A DNA stretch of 64,000 bases from Sediminibacillus terrae (GTDB taxonomy: Bacteria; Bacillota; Bacilli; Bacillales; Amphibacillaceae), in the NCBI RefSeq assembly GCF_009602435.1, contig NZ_VZDQ01000011.1, forward strand, positions 124,001-188,000, in the 5' to 3' direction. Position numbers and translations under genes: made by a program. Positions 27,101 to 35,667 of this stretch are shown in pieces. The notes under the pieces were generated by a model. That model was not told the origin of the DNA, did not search any database, and saw nothing but the letters and a program-made list of their open reading frames with translations. Position 1 is the stretch's first letter, and every line of letters begins with the position of its first letter.

Positions 27101-27479
27101 ACCACCTGATCATTCTCCATTCCCCATCTTTTTCTTTTTCCCATACTTCCAACGAGAGTGCGTTGACAAGTTTGCCGTCCGACTTGTGAGTGATGTGATA
27201 TGATACAGCAGCTTGTTTGTCGGACTGCGGGACAATTTGCAGCCCCGAATAGATAAACGTGATCTTTTTCCCTTTATAGTAAGATGCAGCCTCTTTGTTC
27301 CCTTCCTTGATTTCTTCTCCTGTAAAAGTCCTTACTTCCCCAATCGCAGGCATATAGAGCTTTCCGGTAAAATGGTTTGAATAATTGTCATTCATTTCTT
27401 GATAACAGCCTCTAGAAAAGTCTTCGTGGAGCTCTCTCATCCGATAAACTTTGGCAGCGACTTCTTCTTCTATCCGCAA
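27069..27479 (-). CDS. NTF2/SnoaL-like protein
   Basis: Protein of 136 residues resembling the NTF2-like fold: a helical first third, then strands ending in KDGEWRMIRWYEEK. The family includes small binding proteins and isomerases; I cannot assign a reaction. The start is TTG 27479 with AGGAGGGGG 7 bases upstream. It overlaps the amidohydrolase gene, so the two are probably one unit. Confidence 0.75.
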   Translation of the reverse strand: MRIEEEVAAKVYRMRELHEDFSRGCYQEMNDNYSNHFTGKLYMPAIGEVRTFTGEEIKEGNKEAASYYKGKKITFIYSGLQIVPQSDKQAAVSYHITHKSDGKLVNALSLEVWEKEKDGEWRMIRWYEEKGIGRPI

Positions 27480-27751
27480 CGTAACCCCCTCCTTGTAAGC
27501 ATGCTATACAATACTACTTCTATATAGAAGAAAAGATTCCTTTTCCTATCTGCCAATCGGAGCTATCACTGTCTGAAAGGTATTTCCATGAATAAAGAAG
27601 TGGATTTCCCCCATTTTTCATTTCTTCGCCTTTTTCAAGTCCGTTTACTACAACTTATCTTTTATTTAAGCTAAACTAAAGGGTGGAAACTTCGTTCTGT
27701 TCTAGTACTGTTCAGAAGAAGTGAATGAAAATCGGTAAAGGAGTGGAAAAG

Positions 27752-28645
27752 ATGCAAACAAATCAATTCGAGAAAATCAAAAACGGGAAAGGCTTTATCG
27801 CCGCCCTGGACCAAAGCGGCGGAAGTACTCCGAAGGCTTTGGCGGGTTACGGCGTTTCCGAAGATGCTTATTCAAACGAGGATGAAATGTTTGATCTCGT
27901 CCATGAAATGCGTACACGGATCATCACATCCCCTGCTTTCGACTCAGATCGCATTCTGGGAGCGATTCTGTTCGAACAGACAATGGACCGTGAGATCGAG
28001 GGTAAATATACCGCTGACTACCTTGCGGATGAAAAAGGCATCGTCCCGTTTCTGAAAGTCGATAAAGGACTGGCCGATGAATCAAACGGCGTTCAATTGA
28101 TGAAACCTATCCACGACTTAGAGGAAACACTCAGACGTGCTAATGAACGGAATATTTTCGGTACAAAAATGCGCTCTGTCATCAAAGAGGCTAACCCAGA
28201 AGGCATCAAAGCTGTCGTTGAGCAGCAGTTCGAAATCGGCAAGCAAATCATCGAAGCCGGCTTGGTGCCGATCATAGAACCAGAAGTGGATATCCACAGC
28301 AATGACAAAGAAAAATCCGAACAAATTTTGAAAAACGAAATTCTCGACCACTTAAATAAACTGGACGAGCAAGACAATGTGATGCTGAAATTATCGATTC
28401 CAACGGTGGCAAACACGTACAAAGAATTAATCGACCATCCACGCGTTGTAAGAGTCGTCGCGCTTTCCGGCGGGTATTCCCGCGATGAAGCCAACGAGAA
28501 GCTGAAAGAAAATGACGGGCTGATTGCAAGCTTCTCCAGAGCACTGAGCGCTGATTTGAATGTCAACCAAAGCGAAGAAGAATTCAATGCAGCCCTTGGC
28601 GAAGCCGTGAATTCCATTTACGATGCATCGGTAAATAAAAAGTAA
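27752..28645 (+). CDS. fda: Fructose-bisphosphate aldolase class I
   Basis: Glycolytic/gluconeogenic aldolase of 297 residues that splits fructose 1,6-bisphosphate by a Schiff-base lysine. N-terminal [17 protein letters not shown] and the PFLKVDKGL and MLKLSIPT segments mark the staphylococcal-type class I family, which is metal-independent. ATG 27752 follows AAAGGAG; a reading nine codons longer lacks a site. Bacillaceae usually also have a class II enzyme, so this may be a second aldolase (inference). Confidence 0.95.
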   Translation: MQTNQFEKIKNGKGFIAALDQSGGSTPKALAGYGVSEDAYSNEDEMFDLVHEMRTRIITSPAFDSDRILGAILFEQTMDREIEGKYTADYLADEKGIVPFLKVDKGLADESNGVQLMKPIHDLEETLRRANERNIFGTKMRSVIKEANPEGIKAVVEQQFEIGKQIIEAGLVPIIEPEVDIHSNDKEKSEQILKNEILDHLNKLDEQDNVMLKLSIPTVANTYKELIDHPRVVRVVALSGGYSRDEANEKLKENDGLIASFSRALSADLNVNQSEEEFNAALGEAVNSIYDASVNKK

Positions 28646-28660
28646 AGTTTTAGAGAAGAA

Positions 28661-28694
28661 AACCAGCAAGCTCTCTCATTGAGACTTGCTGGTT
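28661..28694. terminator. Terminator after the aldolase gene
   Basis: AACCAGCAAG (28661-28670) pairs with CTTGCTGGTT (28685-28694). The right arm lies inside the 3' end of the converging acetyltransferase gene. Confidence 0.85.
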
Positions 28695-29182
28695 TCCTCA
28701 TTTTCCCTGTGTTGGCTGTCAGGAGACCATGCCATGGAAACAAATTCATAACAGCCTCCATTGGTGTTTTGCATGAATGTACCTGTTTCCGCAAAGCCAG
28801 CCTTTGTGTATAGCTTGATCGCCCGTTTATTAAAGGCTGCCACGGATAACGTAATCGCTGATGGACGATAATTCAGGATGACGAATTGTAGACCAGACTG
28901 AAGAAAGCCCAGACCTTTTCCCTTACCCGTCCATTCCGGCTTCATCCCTAGTCCGATTTCCACCTTACCATGTTGCTTTGGATGAAAACAAAAGAATCCC
29001 ATCAATTGACCATTCTTTTCAACAACATAGTAATCTTCTGCTCTTTGATCTGCATCTAAAAACTCTTCCAAATCTTCTTCATCCGCTTCCATATCATAAA
29101 AACGATATTCATCTGGGTAATGCCACTGATAAGCGATTTCTTCCGCCTGCTGCTGGGTCATTTTTTTCAACGAGTAATCCAT
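28676..29182 (-). CDS. GNAT-family N-acetyltransferase
   Basis: Acetyltransferase of 168 residues. The acetyl-CoA loop reads PEWTGKGKGLGFL (about 82-94), and NKRAIKLYTKAGF is the usual fourth motif. Start ATG 29182 has GGAGGGAGAG 7 bases upstream. Acceptor unknown; the fold also fits small-molecule detoxification. Confidence 0.85.
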   Translation of the reverse strand: MDYSLKKMTQQQAEEIAYQWHYPDEYRFYDMEADEEDLEEFLDADQRAEDYYVVEKNGQLMGFFCFHPKQHGKVEIGLGMKPEWTGKGKGLGFLQSGLQFVILNYRPSAITLSVAAFNKRAIKLYTKAGFAETGTFMQNTNGGCYEFVSMAWSPDSQHRENEETSKSQ

Positions 29183-29205
29183 ACGGTAACTCTCCCTCCT
29201 GTATA

Positions 29206-29439
29206 TTAATGGACAATCACTTCCTTTAGAGCGGTCAAACATGTAACAGAAGCCGTAACCAAAAAAATCACTCCGACCTTTTTCCGACTGTCCATCAGAT
29301 TGTCTGTTCCCATCAACACCAAGAGTACGGTCAACACACCAAACAGCAAATAATCAGGTGGGTTGAACGACGGTACCAGAACGACCATACCGAAAAAAAC
29401 AAAAGTGATGCTGCTCACGATCAACATTATTATCTGCAA
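29206..29439 (-). CDS. Small three-span membrane protein
   Basis: I do not recognise this 77-residue protein with certainty; it resembles the DUF3953 type. Three hydrophobic segments (about 3-24, 30-47, 55-74) leave almost no soluble part. The start is TTG 29439 with AAAGGGAG upstream. It lies 23 bases before the acetyltransferase gene on the same strand. Confidence 0.65.
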   Translation of the reverse strand: MQIIMLIVSSITFVFFGMVVLVPSFNPPDYLLFGVLTVLLVLMGTDNLMDSRKKVGVIFLVTASVTCLTALKEVIVH

Positions 29440-29548
29440 AGTAATTAACGCTCCCTTTTAGATTATATCCCTACTTTTTTCTAAATTATGGCAAAATTTT
29501 AATAGAAAGACAAGCAGATCGGACAAAAGCATAGTAGCCAATGCAAAG

Positions 29549-30155
29549 CGGCCGGGACAAAAGCTTGGCACCAAACAAAAACCGAGCGAATTTGAACGAT
29601 CAATCAAATTCGTTCGGTTTTTAAAGTTTGTGTTCCTTCGATAGACTTACGTGTCTGGGATTGCTACGGCAAGATACTACGTGTTCCACGGGCACGGCTT
29701 CAACTTCCTCAGAAAGCAAAAGACGCTTTCCTCCGGGATTTTCAGCTCGAGCTATTCCCGTTGGAGTCTCCGTATCTTGCCTCCGCTACGTTTTCGGGTC
29801 CCATTTTTTTATAATCAAAACAAAGTAAATAGAATCGTATTCTTCTGACTGTTAAGGTTTCTAAACAGAGACGAAGATGAAAACAGCACGGAAGGTATTT
29901 TATTTGGAAATTGAAGCTTGCGGACCAACACCATAAAAATAAAAAAGAAGTACTCCTCTTTCCATACGGTTTAGCTTTCAAGGCAACGGTATGAGAAGAA
30001 AACAGAAATCAGCCAGGAGTGGCGCCTCGCTCGTTTGCGAGTAATTTTACGTGAACGGAGGCAAGGTACGCAGTCTCCTGCGGAATGAGCTCGAGCTGAA
30101 GATCCACTTGGCAAAGCGGCATTCTTAACCAAGATACATTTGTCCCAGCCTCTTT
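29549..30155. repeat. Dispersed repeat with inverted arms, copy A
   Basis: This region fills the 29440-30226 gap and has no gene. It opens with GGGACAAAAGCTTGG and a terminator-like stem (AAAAACCGAGCGAATTT with its complement, 29577-29622). The left arm (TTTTCAGCTCGAGC ... GGAGTCTCCGTATCTTGCCTCCG, about 29738-29790) is the inverse of the right arm (GGAGGCAAGGTACGCAGTCTCC ... GAGCTCGAGCTGAAGATCC, about 30057-30105). It ends in TTGTCCCAGCCTC. The core of about 270 bases aligns with 60620-60870. Confidence 0.78.
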
Positions 30156-30226
30156 ACAGGTGGTCCTATTCTTTCCCGACCTTTTTATGTTTTCCTGTCC
30201 TCCCCACTCAAATAAATGGCATTTGC

Positions 30227-32146
30227 TTATAAACTCTCTCTCTTATCAACCTGTTCCTTCAATCGATTAATAAAGTCATCCAGTTTCAATTCTTCCGATT
30301 CCTTCTGACCATATTTCCTGACATTAATCGATTGATTGACTCTCTCCTTGTCACCGATGACTACTATATATGGTGTCTTTTTGACTTGTGCTTCCCTCAT
30401 TTTGTAACCGACTTTTTCCTCTCGTAAATCTACTTCAACTCGTACCCCTTCTGTTTGTAAGCGATTTTGCACTTCTACTGCGTAATCCCCATGAACAGCA
30501 CTGGATACAGGTATCAGTTTTACTTGTACAGGCGCAAACCATGCCGGAAACGCACCAGCAAAGTGTTCGATCAAAATTCCCAGGAAGCGATCAATCGACC
30601 CGAAAACGGCACGGTGGATGACAACAGGACGGACTTTCTGGTTTTCTTCATCCACATAAGCCAGGTCAAATAGTTCGGGCATTTGAAAGTCTAACTGTAC
30701 CGTCGCGCATTGATGGCTTCTCTTTAGTGCATCCTTGATGTGGACATCGATTTTCGGCCCGTAAAATGCTCCATCTCCCTCATTTATTCGGTAGTCGTAA
30801 TCCAGTTTTTCCAATACATCCTTTAAAGCCGCTTCCGCTTTATCCCAGAGTGCCTCTTCCCCCATGGAATCTTCCGGTCTTGTCGAAAGTTCGATGGAAT
30901 AGTCAAATCCGAAGGCACGATATACTTCATCTATCATTTTCAATACAGAAGTAATTTCGTCCTCGATTTGCTCGGCTGTCACGAAAATATGGGCATCATC
31001 CTGGCAAAATGTACGAACCCTCAGCAATCCATTCAAAGCACCACTGAATTCGTGGCGGTGGACCTGGCCGAACTCAGCCATACGGATCGGCAGCTCCCGA
31101 TAAGAGCGTAGCTTGTCTTTGAAAATCAACATATGCCCTGGACAATTCATCGGCTTCAAGGCAAATCGCTGGTCATCGACCTCGGAAAAATACATGTTGT
31201 CTTTATAATGGTTCCAGTGTCCGGATTGTTCCCATAACCGCTGATTCATCATGAACGGTGTACGTACTTCCTGATATCCATATCGATTTTGGATATCCCG
31301 CAAAAAGGATTCCAGTCGGTTGCGAATGAACTGTCCGTTCGGCAAATAAAAAGGCATTCCCGGCGCTTCCTCCGAAAACATGAACAAGTCCAGCTCACGG
31401 CCCAGCTTGCGATGATTCCGCTTTTCCGCTTCCCGCAAAAACGAAAAGTAGTCCTCTAGATCTGCATCAGAAGCGAAGGCCACGCCATAAATACGCTGCA
31501 GCATCTGGTTTTCACTGTTTCCGCGCCAATAGGCTCCTGAGACATGTGTCAGTTTGAATGCTTTAATATGGCGAGTCTCCGGAAGATGCGGCCCTCTGCA
31601 TAAGTCGATAAATTCACCTTGTCGATACACCGAGATTGGTTCATTGTCCGGGATATCCTCCAACAGTTCAAGCTTTAACGGATCATCCGCAAACAATTGC
31701 TTTGCCTGATTTCTTGACACTTCTTCACGCTCGATTCGCAGATTTTCCGATACGATTTTTCTCATTTCCTTCTCGATTTGTTCCAGGTTATCTTGTGAAA
31801 CCGGTTGGCTCAATTCCAAATCATAGTAAAATCCATTTTCAATGACCGGCCCTGTACCGAAATGAACATTTCCGTAAATACGCTGGACAGCCTGTGCCAA
31901 TACATGCGCAACAGTATGACGCATCACCTTCAACCCCTCTTGTGACTGAACGTCAAGCAGCTCTATTTCGGCATCCTTGGAAATAATGCTTCGTAAATCT
32001 GTCAACGCGCCGTTCACTTTTCCGACAACCGATTTCTTTCGTAAAGACGGACTGATCGCCCCCGCTATTTCTTCAAGCGTTACACCTTGCCGGTACTTTT
32101 TCTCACTTCCATCCGGGAAGCGGACGATTATTTCGTTAGATTCCAT
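30227..32146 (-). CDS. thrS: Threonyl-tRNA synthetase
   Basis: Aminoacyl-tRNA synthetase of 639 residues that charges tRNA-Thr. Domains in order: TGS (about 1-60), editing SAD domain (about 70-230, with HTVAHVLAQA), class II catalytic core (about 240-535, with the MNCPGH zinc/ATP segment), and anticodon-binding domain. ATG 32146 follows AAGGAG; an upstream 13-codon extension is not supported. Two tandem T-boxes precede it, as in the stress-inducible B. subtilis thrZ, so this may be the thrZ-type copy. Confidence 0.97.
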   Translation of the reverse strand: MESNEIIVRFPDGSEKKYRQGVTLEEIAGAISPSLRKKSVVGKVNGALTDLRSIISKDAEIELLDVQSQEGLKVMRHTVAHVLAQAVQRIYGNVHFGTGPVIENGFYYDLELSQPVSQDNLEQIEKEMRKIVSENLRIEREEVSRNQAKQLFADDPLKLELLEDIPDNEPISVYRQGEFIDLCRGPHLPETRHIKAFKLTHVSGAYWRGNSENQMLQRIYGVAFASDADLEDYFSFLREAEKRNHRKLGRELDLFMFSEEAPGMPFYLPNGQFIRNRLESFLRDIQNRYGYQEVRTPFMMNQRLWEQSGHWNHYKDNMYFSEVDDQRFALKPMNCPGHMLIFKDKLRSYRELPIRMAEFGQVHRHEFSGALNGLLRVRTFCQDDAHIFVTAEQIEDEITSVLKMIDEVYRAFGFDYSIELSTRPEDSMGEEALWDKAEAALKDVLEKLDYDYRINEGDGAFYGPKIDVHIKDALKRSHQCATVQLDFQMPELFDLAYVDEENQKVRPVVIHRAVFGSIDRFLGILIEHFAGAFPAWFAPVQVKLIPVSSAVHGDYAVEVQNRLQTEGVRVEVDLREEKVGYKMREAQVKKTPYIVVIGDKERVNQSINVRKYGQKESEELKLDDFINRLKEQVDKRESL

Positions 32147-32182
32147 TCCTATTCGCTCCTTTTTTCCATATAAGTAAAAAAA

Positions 32183-32425
32183 CACGCCATCCCTAAAAAT
32201 AAGGGACGAGCGTGTTTGATACCCGTGGTTCCACCCAGCTTTCCGTCAAGTAAATATGATACAAGACAGCTTCGTTACGGCTTTATCGCAGCGTCTGCGG
32301 TCCGGTTACTAAAACTTCCCCTGGACTGCTCGAAGGTGGTAAGCTTTTCTATCTGCACCGGGAAGCTCTCAGCCTTGACCTCCCTCTCTGTCGGCCGTTT
32401 TAGAAAAACTGTTGTCCTTTTCCTT
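32183..32425 (-). promoter_or_regulatory. T-box riboswitch, proximal copy (Thr)
   Basis: On the minus strand a Stem I region with the likely specifier ACC (in CTTACCACCTTCGAGCAG) is followed by the T-box sequence GGGTGGAACCACGGG. A terminator then follows (ACACGCTCGTCCC with GGGATGGCGTGT and a T-run, 32183-32216). Uncharged tRNA-Thr would favour readthrough into thrS. Confidence 0.92.
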
Positions 32426-32449
32426 GCATATTCCTCTATTTTTTTGCAA

Positions 32450-32700
32450 ACAAAAAACACACCGCATCCCTATACGAAAGGGACGAGTGTGTGTCAGACC
32501 CGTGGTTCCACCCAGCTTCCCGTCACTCCTGAAAAAAGTGACGGCTCATTCCGCTTTATCGCCGCGGTTGCGGTATTGAATACTTGATTTCCTCAATACT
32601 GCTCGAAGGTGGTGCATTTTTCTCCTGCGTTGGGAAGATCCCAGCCTTGACTTCCCTCTCTGTAAACCGGTAAGAAAAACGCCTATCCTTTTCTTCGCAC
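32450..32700 (-). promoter_or_regulatory. T-box riboswitch, distal copy (Thr)
   Basis: A second complete T-box leader upstream of the first. The specifier context TGCACCACCTTCGAGCAG matches the proximal one, the T-box GGGTGGAACCACGGG is identical, and a terminator follows (ACACACACTCGTCCC paired with GGGATGCGGTGTGT and T-run, about 32450-32493). Two terminators in series should tighten repression when Thr is plentiful. Confidence 0.92.
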
Positions 32701-32825
32701 TGTTCATTGTTAAATTATTACTTACTATATAAAAATTAAACCGTTTCGTCAAGAAGCTATTTTACTTTAGATTCCAAAACCTTCCGCATATCGATTCAAG
32801 CACTGATAATCATTCACTTTTTCCA

Positions 32826-33482
32826 TTATCCGTTCGTGAACATATCTATTTCCTTCATGATAACTTTCATGCATTCAATAGACTGGTAAATTCCGTCCTC
32901 ATGCTCCAAAGAATGATCGGCACCTTTTAAAATCCGCGTCTTAAAATTTCTTTTGTCTGCGAGTTCGCTCATCCTTTCTTTTACAAAGTATTGATCCTTA
33001 TTACCAGTGAGCAATAAACTCTCTTTCCGACTACTGCGCAAACAGTCATAAAGTGTATCTATTTGCAGCAGCGGGTTCAGCCAGATTACCTTTGTAATCT
33101 TCAGATTCTCCTTGCTTTTTTGAAACAAATGCGCAAGACCGCCGGTTCCGATAGACTTGGCCATCATAAAAATATTCGTGTTTTTATTTGCGGATACTAC
33201 CTCTCCCAGTACTTTCTCTACATCATCACTTATGACTTCAAATTGTTCTTCCCGTTCCAGCTTAATAAAGGAACTATTGTCATGCTCATATTGAACATGT
33301 AAGACATCAAATCCTTTTTCCAAAAACAGGCCGGTAGCATAATAAAACAATGGCTGATCCGTTGTGTAACCTAATCCGGGAAGCATCACACACAGTTTAC
33401 TATTGTCTGGTGTATTTCGAAAATACCTGTAAGGAACCGATTCCCCTTCCTTTTTTCGTGCTATTCCTTTTTCAATATGCAT
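32826..33482 (-). CDS. Alpha/beta-hydrolase-fold protein
   Basis: Protein of 218 residues with an alpha/beta-hydrolase layout. The nucleophile is likely S110 (AKSIGT, a variant of GxSxG), with D163 (GNKDQYF) and H190 (GADHSLE) completing a triad in the right order. The oxyanion strand is VMLPGLGY near 32-39. Substrate unknown. ATG 33482 follows AGGAGG. Single-gene unit. Confidence 0.82.
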   Translation of the reverse strand: MHIEKGIARKKEGESVPYRYFRNTPDNSKLCVMLPGLGYTTDQPLFYYATGLFLEKGFDVLHVQYEHDNSSFIKLEREEQFEVISDDVEKVLGEVVSANKNTNIFMMAKSIGTGGLAHLFQKSKENLKITKVIWLNPLLQIDTLYDCLRSSRKESLLLTGNKDQYFVKERMSELADKRNFKTRILKGADHSLEHEDGIYQSIECMKVIMKEIDMFTNG

Positions 33483-33576
33483 TTATATCCTCCTGACTGG
33501 GTTTCCTTTTGAATTGACATTGATATTTTCGATTGAGGGAGAACAAATTCCTGCATAATTCACAACAGTTAAACTG

Positions 33577-33614
33577 AAAAAAAACAACGGCGAGATTTCA
33601 TTCCCACCGCTGTT
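33577..33614 (-). terminator. Probable intrinsic terminator
   Basis: On the minus strand AACAGCGG pairs with CCGTTGTT (one G-U) and is followed by eight T. It would stop transcripts coming from the small gene at 33798-33977 before the hydrolase gene. Confidence 0.7.
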
Positions 33615-33671
33615 TTCCCTGTCTAGGAAATTGTAATATTTCTTTTTATGGATAATTCTATGTGTGGTTGT

Positions 33672-33790
33672 ATCATCCAGCTCCAGCGCCTACACCTCCG
33701 AGGTCTTAAGAAAAGCCTCTCTGTGACAAAAAACGTCACACCGAGGCTTTTCTTAAGCTTGCGGGAGTGAGCAAGGCGCTTGCGCTTTTG
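33672..33790. repeat. Palindromic intergenic repeat
   Basis: The outer parts AGCTCCAGCGCCT and AGGCGCTTGCGCT are related inverted ends. Inside is a strong hairpin, CTTAAGAAAAGCCTC ... GAGGCTTTTCTTAAG, with an inner TGTGAC/GTCACA stem. Elements beginning CCAGCTCCAGCGCCT are scattered in many Bacillaceae genomes; this is one copy. No gene. Confidence 0.8.
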
Positions 33791-33797
33791 TTCCTGC

Positions 33798-33977
33798 TCA
33801 CTTTCGTGTGCGATTCATACGGCCCATTTCGTTTTCTTTCTTCAGTGCCTTCACGTGAAAAGGGTTTGCCGATTCTTTAGCCGCATCGCTTTGCACACCG
33901 ATTTCTTTTCCAATCGAATCGTTATAAACACCTTCCCGTTCACCATCAAAGTGTTCATCTTGTCCATCTGCCAGCAT
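33798..33977 (-). CDS. Small hydrophilic protein, possibly spore-specific
   Basis: I do not recognise this 59-residue protein. It is hydrophilic, acidic in the first half and basic at the end (KALKKENEMGRMNRTRK), without cysteines or membrane segments. This is the style of minor small acid-soluble spore proteins. ATG 33977 has AGGAGGTG 6 bases upstream. A sigma-F/sigma-G-like promoter lies just before it. Confidence 0.65.
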   Translation of the reverse strand: MLADGQDEHFDGEREGVYNDSIGKEIGVQSDAAKESANPFHVKALKKENEMGRMNRTRK

Positions 33978-33997
33978 TTCTTTCACCTCCTATCCGA

Positions 33998-34026
33998 TAG
34001 CATGCTTAAAATCCATTCAACCATCC
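33998..34026 (-). promoter_or_regulatory. Possible sigma-F/sigma-G promoter
   Basis: On the minus strand GGATG (34022-34026) and CATGCTA (33998-34004) are 17 bases apart. The -10 fits the forespore consensus CATnnTA; the -35 is an imperfect fit. The predicted start site falls very near the ribosome site, which weakens the call. Confidence 0.35.
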
Positions 34027-34118
34027 TGTCGCTGGTGGACAAAAAGTGAAACTTTGTAGAGAAGAAAAACGTAAACAAAAGCAAAGCAATTTATATACAT
34101 AACATAGGAGGAATTGCC

Positions 34119-34415
34119 ATGGAATTTGATTTTTTCTGGCTGGCAATTGGAATAGCTGCAGCTGGTTACTTTATTGGAGAAGGGCTGAAAAATTTCAAAA
34201 ATCCTGAAACAAAAGGATTGTTGGACACCTTTAGTGACGATGACGACCAACAACTATTGAAAGAAAGTGAAGTCCATTATTTCATGGGGATTACCAAGGA
34301 AGATGCAAAATCGTTAAAAGAGGATTTTCCCGATATCCCCCATATCATCATCAACCATAAAGTTTATTATCCGAAAGCCAAGCTGAAGGAATGGTTGAAA
34401 GATATAGGATCATAA
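34119..34415 (+). CDS. Membrane-anchored protein with excisionase-like helices
   Basis: Protein of 98 residues with one N-terminal membrane span (about 6-22), an acidic linker (SDDDDQQ), then a small domain. That domain runs from EVHYFMGITKEDAKSL to HKVYYPKAKLKEWL and resembles the HTH_17/excisionase fold, where a short helix-turn-helix precedes a wing. The combination of anchor and DNA-binding-like domain is odd; the domain may bind protein instead. ATG 34119 follows AGGAGG. Expressed alone and followed by an inverted repeat. Confidence 0.7.
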   Translation: MEFDFFWLAIGIAAAGYFIGEGLKNFKNPETKGLLDTFSDDDDQQLLKESEVHYFMGITKEDAKSLKEDFPDIPHIIINHKVYYPKAKLKEWLKDIGS

Positions 34416-34454
34416 CGGAATGTTTTCACCTTAAAAACCTTATATAACAATATA

Positions 34455-34497
34455 AAGAAGCACTTTGATAACGATTCGATCTATTAAAGTGCTTCTT
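34455..34497. terminator. Hairpin after the small anchored protein gene
   Basis: AAGAAGCACTTT (34455-34466) pairs perfectly with AAAGTGCTTCTT (34486-34497). It has a long loop and a modest T content on either side, so it may be a bidirectional terminator. Confidence 0.7.
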
Positions 34498-34563
34498 ATG
34501 CAAATTGAAATTATTAGATTAACATGAGGCCACACTAGTGTTTCCTGTTTACTATTCCCCTGT

Positions 34564-35643
34564 CTATCTGAGTCTCTCCTTAAGCAAAGTTAGTGTTTTT
34601 TCCAAAGAAGTTTTTGGGATAGCATGATACCAATCGCCGATACTTACCTCAAAATAACAAGCCTGGTCATACTTTTCTTTGATGTAACTTGTGATGCCTA
34701 CCCCGGTCTCCTCATAGACTGAAGCCAAGACAGGCTCGACAACCCCTTTCCCCTTCGCTATATAAACGTGGAACATATTCGATACCGGGACTTCTGGCAA
34801 TGTTGAAATATACGGGCAACGATTAAGCTGCTCCGCCAACTGCACGGCATCCTGATAATATTGATCCATTTTGTCCTTGTGTTTTTCAAAGTAGTAATCG
34901 GCCGAAAGAATGTACGGATAAAGGCTGATTAGATCACCGCCATGCCGCCTTTTCCACACCTTGGACTTCTCTGTGAAAGATCTCTCACCAGCAAGAATAG
35001 CACCTGCCACACCGCCCAATCCTTTGTACATGGAGATATAGACACTGTCGAATAAAGCACCTATTTCTGCTGCAGACTTTCCGTAATAAGGCAGGATCTC
35101 CAAAAGTCGCGCGCCATCTAAATGGAGGCGGATGCCCTGCTTTCTGCAATAATCCGAAATTGCTTCCAAGGTTTCATAGGACGGAAGCCGGCCGCCGATT
35201 TCCCGCTGCGGCAGCTCCAGCAGCAGGCATGCGATCTCTTTATCCAACCCCGTGACATCCTCCAGCTCGATCACACGATTCTCGTCTGCCAATAATATTG
35301 TCTCGAGATGATGAAGCTCTTTCAGTCCGTCTTCTTCATGGATCTCCAGATGGGACAATGGATGGTAAGCGACCCGCTTCACCTGCTTTTCATCTGCCCA
35401 TATTCTCAACGCTATTTGCTGGGCCATTGTGCCGCTCGGAAAAAACACTGCAGCCTCTTTTCCCAAGAATCCGGCCATTTTATGCTGAAAACCCTCGATA
35501 ATTTCTCCGTTTCCATACAGGTCGCTCGCTCTTTCACCATCCACTTGATTCAAAGCCTGTTTAAGCACTTCTAGATTACGCGGTGTATGGCCCGATAACC
35601 GATACGACGTTTGGTTGAATGCTTCCGCCAACGTTGCTTTCAT
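34564..35643 (-). CDS. Low-specificity threonine aldolase / beta-eliminating lyase
   Basis: Pyridoxal-phosphate enzyme of 359 residues. The cofactor lysine is probably K207 (SMYKGLGG), with D176 in HLDGAR pairing with the pyridine nitrogen. The family cleaves threonine to glycine and acetaldehyde. This copy is slightly longer than LtaE, and related beta-eliminating lyases cannot be excluded. It starts 24 bases after the purT stop, so both are likely one transcript, which links glycine supply to purine synthesis (inference). Confidence 0.87.
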   Translation of the reverse strand: MKATLAEAFNQTSYRLSGHTPRNLEVLKQALNQVDGERASDLYGNGEIIEGFQHKMAGFLGKEAAVFFPSGTMAQQIALRIWADEKQVKRVAYHPLSHLEIHEEDGLKELHHLETILLADENRVIELEDVTGLDKEIACLLLELPQREIGGRLPSYETLEAISDYCRKQGIRLHLDGARLLEILPYYGKSAAEIGALFDSVYISMYKGLGGVAGAILAGERSFTEKSKVWKRRHGGDLISLYPYILSADYYFEKHKDKMDQYYQDAVQLAEQLNRCPYISTLPEVPVSNMFHVYIAKGKGVVEPVLASVYEETGVGITSYIKEKYDQACYFEVSIGDWYHAIPKTSLEKTLTLLKERLR

Positions 35644-35667
35644 GCTTCCACCCCTTTCTTTATAGAG

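Noticed and set aside
27680-27720. CTGTTC repeats before the aldolase gene as an SOS box
   Set aside because: They are direct repeats and do not form the CGAAC-N4-GTTCG palindrome.
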